Source of the DNA: Ridgeia piscesae
Lineage: Eukaryota > Annelida > Polychaeta > Sabellida > Siboglinidae
Assembly (NCBI GenBank): GCA_025642075.2
Contig: JAODUO010000073.1
Coordinates: 365,001-429,000, forward strand
DNA length: 64,000 bases
Direction: 5' to 3'
The translations under genes were made by a program, and so were the position numbers. The notes under the pieces were generated by a model. It did not search any database, was not told the DNA's origin, and saw only the letters and a program-made list of their open reading frames with translations. Each line of letters begins with the position of its first letter. The first letter of the stretch is position 1. Of this stretch, positions 1 through 14,000 are shown one piece after another.

Positions 1-213
1 CACATTAAGGACTGTTTGGGGAGTCTTAGTTGTTCCTCTGAACACTCTCCTAGTGTATACAGCTGACGATCTCTGTCCACTTCCGGTGGACTGCCAACGG
101 TGGTGATCTCCTTCAGTTCAGACTTGCAGCAAGATGTACCAATAGTTGGCTCGTCTGATGACAGAGATGGCGTCAAGACCACATTTGAGTTCTCCACAAG
201 CGACCACTATTAC
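1..213 (-). other. Unassigned open frame running off the left edge
   Basis: On the minus strand one frame stays open for about 70 codons, from just after a TAA-TAG pair near 213 to the window edge. It encodes a hydrophilic peptide including CCKSELKEITTVGSPPEVD and LYTLGECSEEQLRLPKQ. It has no in-frame ATG, and no pyrimidine-rich acceptor precedes it. I do not recognise it. It could be a retroelement fragment, part of an exon continuing to the left, or chance; the plus strand is also open over part of it. Confidence 0.2.
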
Positions 214-2115
214 GTCTCCTTCTTTGCTTGTCAGGTTTTTTCTACTAGGGTAATCACATTTTCAAACATTGATTGGCCTTCATGTATACAATTCGTGACA
301 TGTTAATATCTCATTCCCCGTAATCGACGCTCTTACATCAGACTCGTTCATTTCTACTAAAACCAGACACTGTTTTGCCTGGATCGCATCACCAATGTAG
401 ATGATGCCTGACGCAGACAAACATCGACTGACATGTGACATTTTGACAGCTCTGTTACCACGCTGGACAAATATACATGATTTCTACCCACTCAACACTA
501 AACCAATCTTCACAGAAATTCAAACAACCTGCATAACGCCTTTTCTATTGGAAACTCTTTCGTCGCACGATGAATGGCGGAGGAACTCCTCATTGTGTCT
601 TACGGCAGACAGGAAGTAGAACTTAGTCAGTATTACACCTCGAGGGTCAGCAGCATGAGGGGCACGCAGCACTGGTCATTACTGACACGTCCAAGGCTAA
701 TATCCAACCTGCAACTATGGCCTGCAAGTGTCACTCGAGGACCGCGGGCGCCTGCGGTGCGACTGATGATGAATCTGCATTTGACTGCGATTGAGGATAA
801 CGTTGGAATTCATTTGTAGGAACTCGTCGGTGGCAGGTCTCGTGATTCGTTGTATTGCAGCGACGCCGTCGATCATCATTAGCGGGTTATTCGCAATCTC
901 TGGCAGGAAGGTCGGCAAGGACGACAGCGTGCGCTTTACGATAGTGTGTGTGTGTGTGTGTGTGTGTGCGCGTGCGTGCGCGTGTGTGTGTGTGTGCGCG
1001 TGCGTGTGGGCGTGCGAGCGTGTGCGTGTATTAATACGAAACATAAAAACTGAGATCCTACGATGTTGATCTCAGTTCTGAATACTTAGGAAATGCAATC
1101 AATCACTCCGTACATTTCGCACAATGTAAGCCTTACATCTTCCGCGTACGGTAGGGACAAGAAGATCCTATTTCTGCAATATCATAAACATCATTGTGTA
1201 GACACCACTAGACGACTACTGAATGTCGAAGTCTGAAGAATGACAAACGTAAGAAAACGAAAAGTAAAGAGGTTTATTGCTGTCCAATCAATCGGTCATG
1301 GTTGTTTCGTTGTTGATCGTGGCAGTGTCGTCAGGCGTACAGATCGATACATTAGTCTTTCCTTGACGGTCAAAACAATGTATCCTGCTTCAAGACACGC
1401 TAGCAAGGAACAAGTTCGACAGACGTGGTGCGTGCGATTGACGTCCGCCGGTACATACGCTTCTTCCTCGTACGATACTTGAGCCCAGATCTTGAGCCCA
1501 GCGTGCACACATTGATGCACTTGAACGACAGTTTCATTAACAAAAAAATCACGAAATTATAACGTCAGGCGGCAGTTTTATTGACAACAAGGAGCTCCGT
1601 GGACATACATCTTAACTTCGAAGAATTGATTCAACTGCCTTAAGTAAATGTGGCTTCAAGGACGAATACAACAACGCTCGTACATCACACAGCATCCAGG
1701 GTGAACTTTTATTAGCTTGACGAGCTTCTTTCAAGCATACTCTAAACTCTGCTGATAAACATCTCGTTCATTCTTCACGTGTTGTAATTGCCTCATGCAA
1801 GAGCATTTCACCGGCAGCCAATGCGATCTCCGAGCAATGTTGTGCTCCGTAATTAGACCAGCTCTCTGTGCGCAAGAGGAAATGTACGTGGACACGAGGC
1901 TCCTTGGTGTGTATAGCTTACAATTAGATCAGGTTTAATTAACATCAAATCAACAAACATATGATCGCATACACAGACGTATGTAATGAACAACGATTGA
2001 GGTCATGGACCTTGGTAAATGCATATAAAATTATACGCGCCATCCGCACTTCCGGTTTCAGGTCAGCTGTCTATTCAAACTACGCCATCCGCTCGGCAAC
2101 ATTCTGCTGCGTGCA
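214..2115. other. Non-coding or unassigned, downstream of USP1
   Basis: No gene can be supported here. A mixed GT/GC microsatellite lies at about 943-1027. A minus-strand frame beside it (about 715-940) reads like a possible exon (for example NNPLMMIDGVAAIQRITRP), but it has no recognisable family and no clean splice sites, so it is left uncalled. Confidence 0.4.
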
Positions 2116-2121
2116 TTTATT
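2116..2121 (-). terminator. Candidate polyadenylation signal of USP1
   Basis: The plus strand reads TTTATT here, which is AATAAA on the minus strand, about 360 bases past the USP1 stop codon. The 3' UTR length is plausible. The hexamer is common by chance, and no transcript evidence is available. Confidence 0.3.
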
Positions 2122-2480
2122 TGGTGCGAATTAGAAGCACTTATAAAAGGTAAATGCAGCGACTGGACATGAACAGTGAAGACAAGATACATACACAGGC
2201 CTACCATCTGAAGCACCAACCACTACGATTACACAAGAGCCATGACAATGACGAACAAACCATCAGATCAGACAACGAGGATCGTGGAACACAGAAGAAC
2301 AACGGGCCGATTCAGCCACAGTTTGACGACCGGATATCGCGCACGGGGTCCGTCACGTGATCCCGTCCCGAAATCCCTAACGGCGAGACCGACTGTGATG
2401 TCACTTCCGGTTGAGAGCCACCCGTCTGTGTGTCGACGTCCGGTCGGTGATGACTGCCTACTGTCCGTGGTTATCCGTCC

Positions 2481-2675
2481 CTACTGTCTACAGACGATGA
2501 CCGGACAGTGGGCGTGGTGCACGACGTAGTCGCTCACACTGCCCATGATCGTCCGGCGGACCTTGCCCAGGCCCCGCGTACCCATCACGATTAACGTCGC
2601 GTTCTCATTCTCCGCCATCTTGCACAGGATCTCGCCCGGCTTCGTACCCGACTCCGTCCGAACTCTGCCGGAGAT
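2481..2675 (-). CDS. USP1 exon 4 (terminal coding exon)
   Basis: The acceptor reads GTTCGTAG followed by ATCTCCGGC; this puts the exon in phase 0, matching the end of exon 3. An alternative acceptor 9 bases downstream (CCGGCAG) would break the frame. The exon encodes residues 87-150, including the ATP-binding loop (GTRGLGKVRRTIMGS) and the tail VSDYVVHHAHCPVIVCRQ, then TAG at 2483-2481. The protein ends almost immediately after CPVIVCR, as in short family members; USP2 carries 53 more residues here. Confidence 0.93.
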   Translation of the reverse strand: MSGRVRTESGTKPGEILCKMAENENATLIVMGTRGLGKVRRTIMGSVSDYVVHHAHCPVIVCRQ

Positions 2676-5600
2676 CTACGAACACAAGACGTCATCGATC
2701 AATAAAACACAGGCGGTATTCACTGGTCGCGATCAACAAAAAAGTGTGCAATATCGTGCAGATGTTCACATTTTATGACAAGGTTCGAGAGAGTAATTGT
2801 TTCGGAACAATACTAAATTTACTACATGAGTAAACGTAAAATAACCATCTACATGGTAACATTACTTACTTCTTAAGACTGTCAACTCGATAAAGCACTT
2901 AAATACTACACTGATATATAATAACAATACGTGACGCAGTCCAAATCCGCTATCATTCTATCATACACGTTCTCGCTGAAGTCAATTGGATTCCTCATAA
3001 TCCGCTCGCTTTGATGTCCATTCTGCGGCGGCAACTCGTCACCGTTAACGTAATTATTGAAAACTATTCATATTGCACACATCTGACGGAAGCACCGGCG
3101 ATTGTGCGCGCCAGTCACGCCTGGCTCCTGTCTGTCCGACGCCTTCAGCTTTCGGCGTGTCCCGGTTGTTGAATTAATTACCTAATCGTTAACAACTGGC
3201 CACTTCTCGTCACTCGTATCCGCACCGGTCGCCGCCTGTGATTTATCGATGACTCCCCTCGTAGGTTTCAGTCTCGACGATTCGATTACGGTCCCGCAGA
3301 ATGTGACGACCGTGAGAAATCACGGGTAAGTATCGCTGTGCACTCGAAGACTGCGCTTGAAAACGCCGCTCGGGTCGTCGCGAGTGACTGCGCCGTGCCG
3401 CTGAGGAAGCGATTGCAAACACGGGCAATTTACTGCTCGGCGCCTCGGAAAACATCGCAATCGGAGGCCGCAGAAGAGATGATCTGTCGACGGGGAAGTC
3501 GCCAAGGCCGGCGTCGGGGAATTGTCCGCATTCGCCTCCTCCGTAAACTCGCCCCACTGGCGCAGCGATGATTTGTTTTCATTATGCAGCCATCGGGTAA
3601 CACATCGAGGACGCGACTCTCAGACACACGCGGCACTCGGCGTCATCACTACCAGTTTGTCTGCGCATTAACAATGGACACTTGGCGGAGTGGTACAAAC
3701 GGTTGGCTTGGTCACACCATCGACATTAAATGTACGCTTGCATAACGTAAGTGGTTATTTCTAGATAACGTGTCTAACGTTACGAGTTTTTCAGGCGATA
3801 CAAAGACGATTATGATTCGCCCGTACGCCAGGTGTACGCCAGGTGTACGCCAGGTATACGCCAGGTATACGCCAGGTGTACGCCAGGTGTACGCCAGGTG
3901 AACGCCAGGTGAACGCCAGGTGAACGCCAGGTGTACGCCAGGTGTACGCCAGGTGTACGCCAGGTGTACGCCAGGTGTACGCCAGGTGTACGCCAGGTGT
4001 ACGCCAGGTGTACGCCAGGTGTACGCCAGGTGTACGCCAGGTGTACGCCAGGTGTACGCCAGGCGTCCGTGTTGAATACACGATCAGATTATGGCAGAAC
4101 TGAAATGTGCGTCGACTGCGTCAGCGAGGCGGCCGGCGACCTCTGTTTACGCACCCCGTGCTCCAGGATCTTACGTACCCCGTGCTCCAGGATCTTGCCG
4201 TTGTATTTGTCTTCGATTTCTTTCACTTTCAGCTGCTCCTTCTTCACCGCCTCGTCCCACGCCGAGGCTGTCAGGTACAGCATTCCTGACCAACACACAA
4301 GGTCAACAGGTATCAAGTCACGTACAGCATTCCTGACCAACACACAAGGTCAACAGGTATCAAGTCACGTACAGCATTCCTGACCAACACACAAGGTCAA
4401 CAGGTATCAAGTCACGTACAGCATTCCTGACCAACACACAAGGTCAACAGGTATCAAGTCACGTACAGCATTCCTGACCAACACACAAGGTCAACAAGTA
4501 TCAAGTCACGTACAGCATTCCTGACCAACACACAAGGTCAACAAGTATCAAGTCACGTACAGCATTCCTGACCAACACACAAGGTCAACAAGTATCAAGT
4601 CACGTACAGCATTCCTGACCAACACACAAGGTCAACAAGTATCAAGTCACGTACAGCATTCCTGACCAACACACAAGGTCAACAGGTATCAAGTCACGTA
4701 CAGCATTCCTGACCAACACACAAGGTCAACAGGTATCAAGTCACGTACAGCATTCCTGACCAACACACAAGGTCAACAAGTATCAAGTCACGTACAGCAT
4801 TCCTGACCAACACACAAGGTCAACAGGTATCAAGTCACGTACAGCATTCCTGACCAACACACAAGGTCAACAAGTATCAAGTCACGTACAGCATTCCTGA
4901 CCAACACACAAGGTCAACAGGTATCAAGTCACGTACAGCATTCCTGACCAACACACAAGGTCAACAGGTATCAAGTCACGTACAGCATTCCTGACCAACA
5001 CACAAGGTCAACAAGTATCAAGTCACGTACAGCATTCCTGACCAACACACAAGGTCAACAGGTATCAAGTCACGTACATCATTCCTGACCAACACACAAG
5101 GTCAACAAGTATCAAGTCACGTACAGCATTCCTGACCAACACACAAGGTCAACAGGTATCAAGTCACGTACAGCATTCCTGACCAACACACAAGGTCAAC
5201 AGGTATCAAGTCACGTACAGCATTCCTGACCAACACACAAGGTCAACAGGTATCAAGTCACGTACAGCATTCCTGACCAACACACAAGGTCAACAAGTAT
5301 CAAGTCACGTACAGCATTCCTGACCAACACACAAGGTCAACAAGTATCAAGTCACGTACAACATTCCTGACCAACACACAAGGTCAACAGGTATCAAGTC
5401 ACGTACAGCATTCCTGACCAACACACAAGGTCAACAAGTATCAAGTCACGTACAGCATTCCTGACCAACACACAAGGTCAACAAGTATCAAGTCACGTAC
5501 AGCATTCCTGACCAACACACAAGGTCAACAGGTATCAAGTCACGTACAGCATTCCTGACCAACACACAAGGTCAACAAGTATCAAGTCACGTACAGCATT

Positions 5601-8139
5601 CCTGACCAACACACAAGGTCAACAAGTATCAAGTCACGTACAGCATTCCTGACCAACACACAAGGTCAACAGGTATCAAGTCACGTACAGCATTCCTGAC
5701 CAACACACAAGGTCAACAGGTATCAAATCACGTACAGCATTCCTGACCAACACACAAGGTCAACAGGTATCAAGTCACGTACAGCATTCCTGACCAACAC
5801 ACAAGGTCAACAGGTATCAAATCACGTACAACATTCCTGACCAACACACAACGTCAACAGGTATCAAGTCAGGTACAACATTCCTGACCAACACACAAGG
5901 TCAACAGGTATCAAGTCACGTACAACATTCCTGACCAACACACAAGGTCAACAGGTATCAAGTCAGGTACAACATTCCTGACCAACACACAAGGTCAACA
6001 GGTATCAAGTCACGTACAACATTCCTGACCAACACACAAGGTCAACAGGTATCAAGTCAGGTACAGCATTCCTGACCAACACACAAGGTCAACAGGTATC
6101 AAGTCACGTACAGCATTCCTGACCAATACACAAGGTCAACAGGTATCAAGTCACGTACAGCATTCCTGACCAACACACAAGGTCAACAGGTATCAAATCA
6201 CGTACAGCATTCCTGACCAACACACAAGGTCAACAGGTATCAAGTCACGTACAGCATTCCTGACCAACACACAAGGTCAACAGGTATCAAGTCAGGTACA
6301 GCATTCCTGACCAACACACAAGGTCAACAGGTATCAAGTCACGTACAGCATTCCTGACCAACACACAAGGTCAACAGGTATCAAGTCACGTACAGCATTC
6401 CTGACCAACACACAAGGTCAACAGGTATCAAGTCACGTACAGCATTCCTGACCAACACACAAGGTCAACAGGTATCAAGTCAGGTACAGCATTCCTGACC
6501 AACACACAAGGTCAACAGGTATCAAGTCACGTACAGCATTCCTGACCAACACACAAGGTCAACAGGTATCAAGTCAGGTACAACATTCCTGACCAACACA
6601 CAAGGTCAACAAGTATCAAGTCACGTACAGCATTCCTGACCAACACACAAGGTCAACAGGTATCAAGTCACGTACAGCATTCCTGACCAACACACAAGGT
6701 CAACAGGTATCAAGTCACGTACAGCATTCCTGACCAACACACAAGGTCAACAAGTATCAAGTCACGTACAGCATTCCTGACCAACACACAAGGTCAACAG
6801 GTATCAAGTCACGTACAGCATTCCTGACCAACACACAAGGTCAACAGGTATCTAGTCACGTACAACATTCCTGACCAACACACAAGGTCAACAGGTATCA
6901 AGTCACGTACAGCATTCCTGACCAACACACAAGGTCAACACGTATCAAGTCAGGTACAACATTCCTGACCAACACACAAGGTCAACAGGTATCAAGTCAC
7001 GTACAGCATTCCTGACCAACACACAAGGTCAACAAGTATCAAGTCACGTACAGCATTCCTGACCAACACACAAGGTCAACAAGTATCAAGTCACGTACAG
7101 CATTCCTGACCAACACACAAGGTCAACAAATATCAAGTCACGTACAGCATTCCTGACCAACACACAAGGTCAACAGGTATCAAGTCACGTACAGCATTCC
7201 TGACTAACACACAAGGTCAACAGGTATCAAGTCACGTACAACATTCCTGACCAACACACAAGGTCAACAGGTATCAAGTCACGTACAGCATTCCTGACCA
7301 ACACACAAGGTCAACAGGTATCAAGTCACGTACAGCATTCCTGACCAACACACAAGGTCAACAGGTATCAAGTCACGTACAGCATTCCTGACCAACACAC
7401 AAGGTCAACAGGTATCAAGTCACGTACAACATTCCTGACCAACACACAAGGTCAACAGGTATCAAGTCAGGTACAACATTCCTGACCAACACACAAGGTC
7501 AACAGGTATCAAGTCACGTACAGCATTCCTGACCAACACACAAGGTCAACAGGTATCAAGTCAGGTACAACATTCCTGACCAACACACAAGGTCAACAGG
7601 TATCAAGTCACGTACAGCATTCCTGACCAACACACAAGGTCAACAGGTATCAAGTCAGGTACAACATTCCTGACCAACACACAAGGTCAACAAGTATCAA
7701 ATCACGTACAGCATTCCTGACAAACATACAAGATCACCAGGCGTCAAATAACATAGAGCATTCCTTACTAACAGACAAGGAAGCCAGACGTCAAATCACG
7801 TAGAATATACCTGACCAATGCATAGAAAACGTAAAATAATTCGCGACAATTCCTGACAGGCACACAAGAAAAACAGCAAAAGTGCGAATGTGACAAATCT
7901 GCGCCTGTGGGCGGGACGTGTTCCACGCTTGTGATATTTTGTGACATTTCGAGAAAACTTTACAATGCCATTTGTTACGCGGTGGTCGCCAAGGGCACGG
8001 CGCTAAATGCCGACTCGTTGGCCCACGGCGCCGTCTACGGCGGCAATCTGTAATCATTTGTATAAATGCCGCAACATTTGGTAATTTCCAAAATAATGGG
8101 TAATTCCCAACAGATCGCAATGGCTGTGATGTTATCACA

Positions 8140-8212
<73 letters not shown>

Positions 8213-10857
8213 GCACGCACGCACGCACATATTTACCAGGGGATCAGGAAGTGTCAATGGTATTCAAAGGTTTTGTTTATATCACAAGGTTCCAAATGCG
8301 TAGCTTGCCTAATCAGACATGGGATGTGCCGGCCTATATACTGAACTCAACGATGTAAAGGCCTACCCGAAACATTCCTAACATATCTTACACTATAATT
8401 ACTTGCTGTGTTGCATCGTCCGCAGTGTTACATGTATCGGGACTAAAGCTGTACCTCAAAGACGCGCAACTAGATAAAAATTCAACAGCGACATTCTAGA
8501 GGACATTCGGAAAGACATGCTGCTGGTTAATGTGGGTTAACATTAGCTCCAGTCTATGAAAGTTTAAATTAAATTTCACGGAGTCCGGATTTATATGTAT
8601 CGATTAAATCAAAGCACTACCATACAGGCCAGTTTTCAAACGTTCCCAGGCATGTTATTATGAACGAATATAGCAATCCACGCTCGCACATAACTAATCC
8701 ACCGTATCAGTGCAATTAGTAAGAGTATCAATTTGTATCTATCGGGCGCTCAGGCCTGGTTCTGTGCTCGTCTGTGGTGTGTGTTATTGTTAACCGCACT
8801 GCTCTCAACCGAATTTGATGTCGTCTCTGAAGACCATGCCAGACCAACACGACACTTATCCGGATAATACCGGATAACGTTGTCACGCGCACTCGAGGTT
8901 AGCTCGAGCGATTCGTCCACTACGTCTAGTTGTGATTTAGCGGCAGATGCTGAATAAGCGTTCCGGTTCCTTGACACCCGTTGTGGTGCGTGTAGGTAGA
9001 TATGTAGGTGTATCTGTATGTGTATCTGTATGTGTATCTGTATGTGTATATGTATGTGTAGGTGTATCGTCTGATCCAGCAGTTACCCAACCAAACACTT
9101 CCTCGGGTGGAATGTGTTGAACGACGCGATAGTTTTTATGAATTTGATGATTTGAAGGACCAGTTTCTATGTTTGATTTTGTGCACCACACTCTCAGTCT
9201 GGTAGCAACATATACACGACTTCTGAAGTGACCTAACAATTGTCTAAGTAGCCTTTGCACAACAGTGGATTTTACAAAACTTCTAAGAGAATGATTGATA
9301 ATACAACGTTTCATCATAATTACGATTACAATTATCAAATTTAATTTAATCAAAGCGATGTTAAATTTCGGCAATAAAACATCGCAGAATTCGCATGGAT
9401 GTACTGGACGTCAACCAAGAGCATCGTCGCCTGATGAGAATATACACAGGCCCTAACTAATAACACCCAATGCAAGAAGCCTCATTTGCCGACCGTGTTC
9501 AAAAACATCGTCTCGCCGTGAAGCCGTATGCGGACGTTCATTACAACCGCTGGCCGAGGCGCGGCTTGCTAAGGATTCTAGTTGAGATGTCTACGCGGTG
9601 TTTCTATAACTTTCCTGTTTTGCATGTAAACAAATAAATGATAGATATACGGACATGTCTTGTAGCCCAACTGAAGGAGCTCAAATACTCATACACATAT
9701 CGTTGTAGTGAGTAGGATACTCCCGGGAACTCTTTGCGACCGCGCAGGAGAAGACCCAGTGCAAGGTGCCGCTTATGACCGCGTCGCTGACTGACATGAA
9801 TACTAATTACACATAGGGAATCACCATCAAAACCTAACATCCGTTGTTTGAAGTCGAAAGTAACAGCGCCAGGAAGGCTTCACCACTAGCGTAATACCCA
9901 GCTGGGATGTGCCAATTATCGAACGGAAGACGTTCTGTCCTCTCAGTGTGCATGAGATGCTGTGTCTTGCGGGTCGTCAGGACTTGTGCTACGGCTCCAT
10001 GGTTACTCTCCTCACCAGACAGCCGTGAGGAGAAATGTAGGTAAATATAAACCCTTCGAGCTTGGCAACAAGACGGTGAAAACTGCAAGCTTGTACTGCG
10101 GACTTATTTATACAGGCGACTGGGGGATACTTTACCACGAACCATCGGTGCCTTTTGGCTTCATGATATGGCTGCCGGTTCCTGGAACCAGAGACCGAAA
10201 TGAATGGTCCCTCTGGGGCTATACACAGCACCGACGACCGTACAGTGGGTTATGGATTGGTGACACACTGCACTCACGCACCCACAGAGCCCGGCGACAA
10301 GGCGCCATAGACCACGCGATTAACGGCAGCAATTGGTCGATGGCCGATATAACGCCGTCCATGTCGTCGCTAAAACTTCCCAAAGCCTCGGTAAAATTCC
10401 ACGAACGACGATAACATCAGAACATTATCGCCACCACAAGGAGATCGAAGATGGAGTGATATTCCTTGAACACAAACACGAAATGTCTGGACATTGAAAC
10501 AAGACATTCATGTACAATTGCTGAAAAGATTCATTTCACGAGTGAAAGACCGAACGTTTTGTACAAGACATTTCGTGGAACAGAGAAAGTCTGGGAGAAG
10601 ACGCTGAATGAGACTGGATCAGGTTGGCCGTTACATCCAAGCTAATGACGGTAATCGATATCTCATAAAACACACCACAGATTACCGTTAAACGTTAATG
10701 CCGGGCGCGCAAATGCTCCCGAATAGCCTGTTTATAAGCTTCAGATAGGCACATCGCACGGGATGACGCCTTTACTGACGCACGTGGAGGACTTAAAGTA
10801 GATGGGAATGGCGTCATTGTGATTATATAATATAATGTCCGGGGTTCAACGCAACAC

Positions 10858-10921
<64 letters not shown>

Positions 10922-11016
10922 TGCGTGGTGTGGTGAGTGAGTGAGTGAGTGAGTGAGTGTGTGTGCGTCGCGCGCGCGTGGGTGTGTGCGTGCGTGCGTG
11001 GTTGCATACGTTTGTT

Positions 11017-11052
<36 letters not shown>

Positions 11053-14000
11053 TGCGTGCTTGCGTGCGTGCGTGCTTGCGTGCGTGCGTGCGTGCGTGTG
11101 TGTCTGGCTGTCTGTAAATGTCCAGACGGAGATACAGGCTTTATCCGTTGACGCTGCTGAGCTCATGAATAACAACAATACGTTGTCGGTCCCATATACC
11201 GTTGATAAACTATGATGTGTTTGACTCGTCATTGATGTCATCTTTGTTCCTCCACACATCAGCGATGGTGACGATGTCTGCTATCTAAACAGACAAGATA
11301 ACGACTAGTAACTATATAAGTTCTCGAGTTACACTCAACCGAAAGGTGGACTCAACCAGACTGACAACTCCACCGGCTGGTCGACTGTCGAGATCCTGTG
11401 GCACCGCTTCGGCATCTGTCCTGTGTTCTACCGCGGACTCTCGGAGTATCTACCAGAGTCATCGAGCTCCGAGCTTAGCCACGTGCCATCCACCGCGAGG
11501 GTGTCATTGTAATTTATTTATGATATTCAGTAAACTGCATGGAATGGCCTTACGTCAGCGTGGCAAAGTGTACCATTAATATAAATGCCAATGAAGATTG
11601 ATCTAATTTCGTTTTACGCATGACATTCGCGAGTGTATTGGAGGCGTCTGAGCGCTCCCGCACCGCAGAAGTAGCGTATTCCAACTCAGGCAGTCGTCGA
11701 TTAATTAACTGAACGAAGCAGTCTGAACGTGCAGTGGTATATACGGCGACAAATCACAGTTAAGACTTGTTCGCTACTATCCAAGATAGGCACATAATTC
11801 ATTAGTTCAAAACAACGATGGTACATTGAGCCTAATTGCTTTTATTATTTCCTATGGATAAATCTTAAATCACCGCTACTTCCGGTTAAAATGCTGCAGC
11901 TCCCACGTACGCACTCATATACGCAGGCATGCACATGCACATGCACACACGCACGCACGCACGCACCTACGCACGCACGCACGCACACACTATCCATTAA
12001 CACAGATATGTAATAAACACACATTTTAGTACAGCTACAAAGAAGATGTATAAAAACGAAACAAATAATACTAATGAAATGAGGACAACCAGTTATGACA
12101 AGTGAAACTTCTCTTCCGACCTGGCGCCAGAAACAGGGTATCTATCAGGAAGACCAGACAAGAACATTCAGAAAAAGTTCCACGACTACACGATGAGAGA
12201 ACGGTCTTTATATGCGCGTTGTCTTTCTGTACGTTGGCCTACTTATGAGCGTGTCTTGGTAGGCGATCACACTGCGCTATGCGTCCAAAGGGCGATGAAT
12301 CTGCGCTGTCGGGGTCACCGTAACACAGCACCCAGTGACCTCATTTCACAACGTCCTTACAGTTAATTGTGCCCTCTAACTTGTTCTAACCTGTGTCCCT
12401 AAGATTTACTGTCCGTCTGCCATTACACAAGTCCCTGTGTATATCACACTACTGTGTGAGATGTTTTTATCACTTTCACATGGGACGTACTTGTTCAATG
12501 AATACTGAGTGGATTACTGCATTAGGTAACTCACGAGGTGACACTGGTCGCTCGCGTGGCTATTTTGCAGAACGCACCAATATCTCAACATATGTCACCA
12601 AAATGGGACTACGTTCACTCGTGTCGTGTTTGGATGGATGAAATACTACGACGAGTTGAGACAAATTCCAGATGTTTTCACTCGTCGTCAGATAAATAAC
12701 GTTTCACGCGCTGAGCAAGTTCAAGGACACATCCAGTAGGAGGCCATACAACTTGTAATGAGCGCCCACGTAAAATCGACTGTAGTCTCTGCTATGCTCT
12801 CGCTCCATAAGCCGGGTGCCTTGTCCCCGTCCAGTGTCAATACTTTGATGTGCCGGCATTCACGGGCACTGGTCAGGTTACATACACAAACAGGTTAATC
12901 AGATCTGGGACTTAGAAATGGGACGGCGAAAACAAGGTGATCACGTTGCACATATTATTGATGCCAGGCACGACCGGTTCATGAAACCCGACATTTGGGA
13001 TTTACGAGATTCTGCGACGTGACAAGACTACTGCTGGGTGTCGTATCCTAAGCCGGTTTCATAACGTGCTCGTAATTCGTGATGATTATGATGGATTCTC
13101 CCTCTGGGCCGACGGATGAGTGGGACGAACGAACATCAGCTGGTGCGGGTGAATTGTTGAACCCTTGGCTCCAACGCCCCTTCCCCAGGGCAGCAGCCTC
13201 TCTGTGACATTCGACTGTCTATGTGCCCTCGTGTCCCCAGTACTCGGAGGTCGTACGTACAGGATATAGAAAATATATGAGAATTTGCCCGCGAACATTT
13301 TCCATATGTGCACTGCGCATTTTTCTCGGCTTGGGGAACTATTCCATGCCTTTAGGGGACGTGAAATAACATGACCTTATTTCACTTTTTACTACAGCTG
13401 AAGATGCAGTTGCCAGATATGCCACCGCCATAACCAAACAAGCTCAGTGTATATGCCAACGAACATATGAGTTTATTTAATACTGAACAAGCGTGGGCGA
13501 GGTGAATGTCATTTTGAACTAGCTACATTAACTTATGTGCGCACGGTGACCACATACTCTGACTAATCTACACCAGTAGACTGTCTGAAGTATTGCTTAC
13601 ACATACCAATGCCTAACAGCCACATTCGTTTAAGGTGGCGGTCCGGTGTGTCTGTAGCCCGCGCGGCGCTATAGTTGAACCGTCCAGGGCAAGTGCAGAA
13701 CGCACGCTGAGGCTTTCGCCCAACAATGGGACACTAAAATCAAGTTGCACAATGATGACGATGATAATGAATATTCCCAACACTAACGACACAATACCAC
13801 CAGCAACGAGCGATTAATTTGAAACTAGGTTGTTTATTACGATGTGTTTTGAATGTATCTTGAAACCGCTACGGCTGTGACCTGAGTGTATTGTAATGAA
13901 TGCAGTTGTCACTGTACGCTCGAACGCAACCGTTGAAAAAAACACCATCGCGCAGTAACCATATATTGTTAACTTTACCGTGATCAATTTCAACCAAAGT

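Noticed and set aside
4275..7752. CRISPR-like array
   Set aside because: Repeats are contiguous with no unique spacers, in a eukaryotic intron; it is a minisatellite.
9962..10414. 150-codon plus-strand frame
   Set aside because: Starts at a chance codon, has no recognisable domain, overlaps open minus frames and lies in a USP1 intron.
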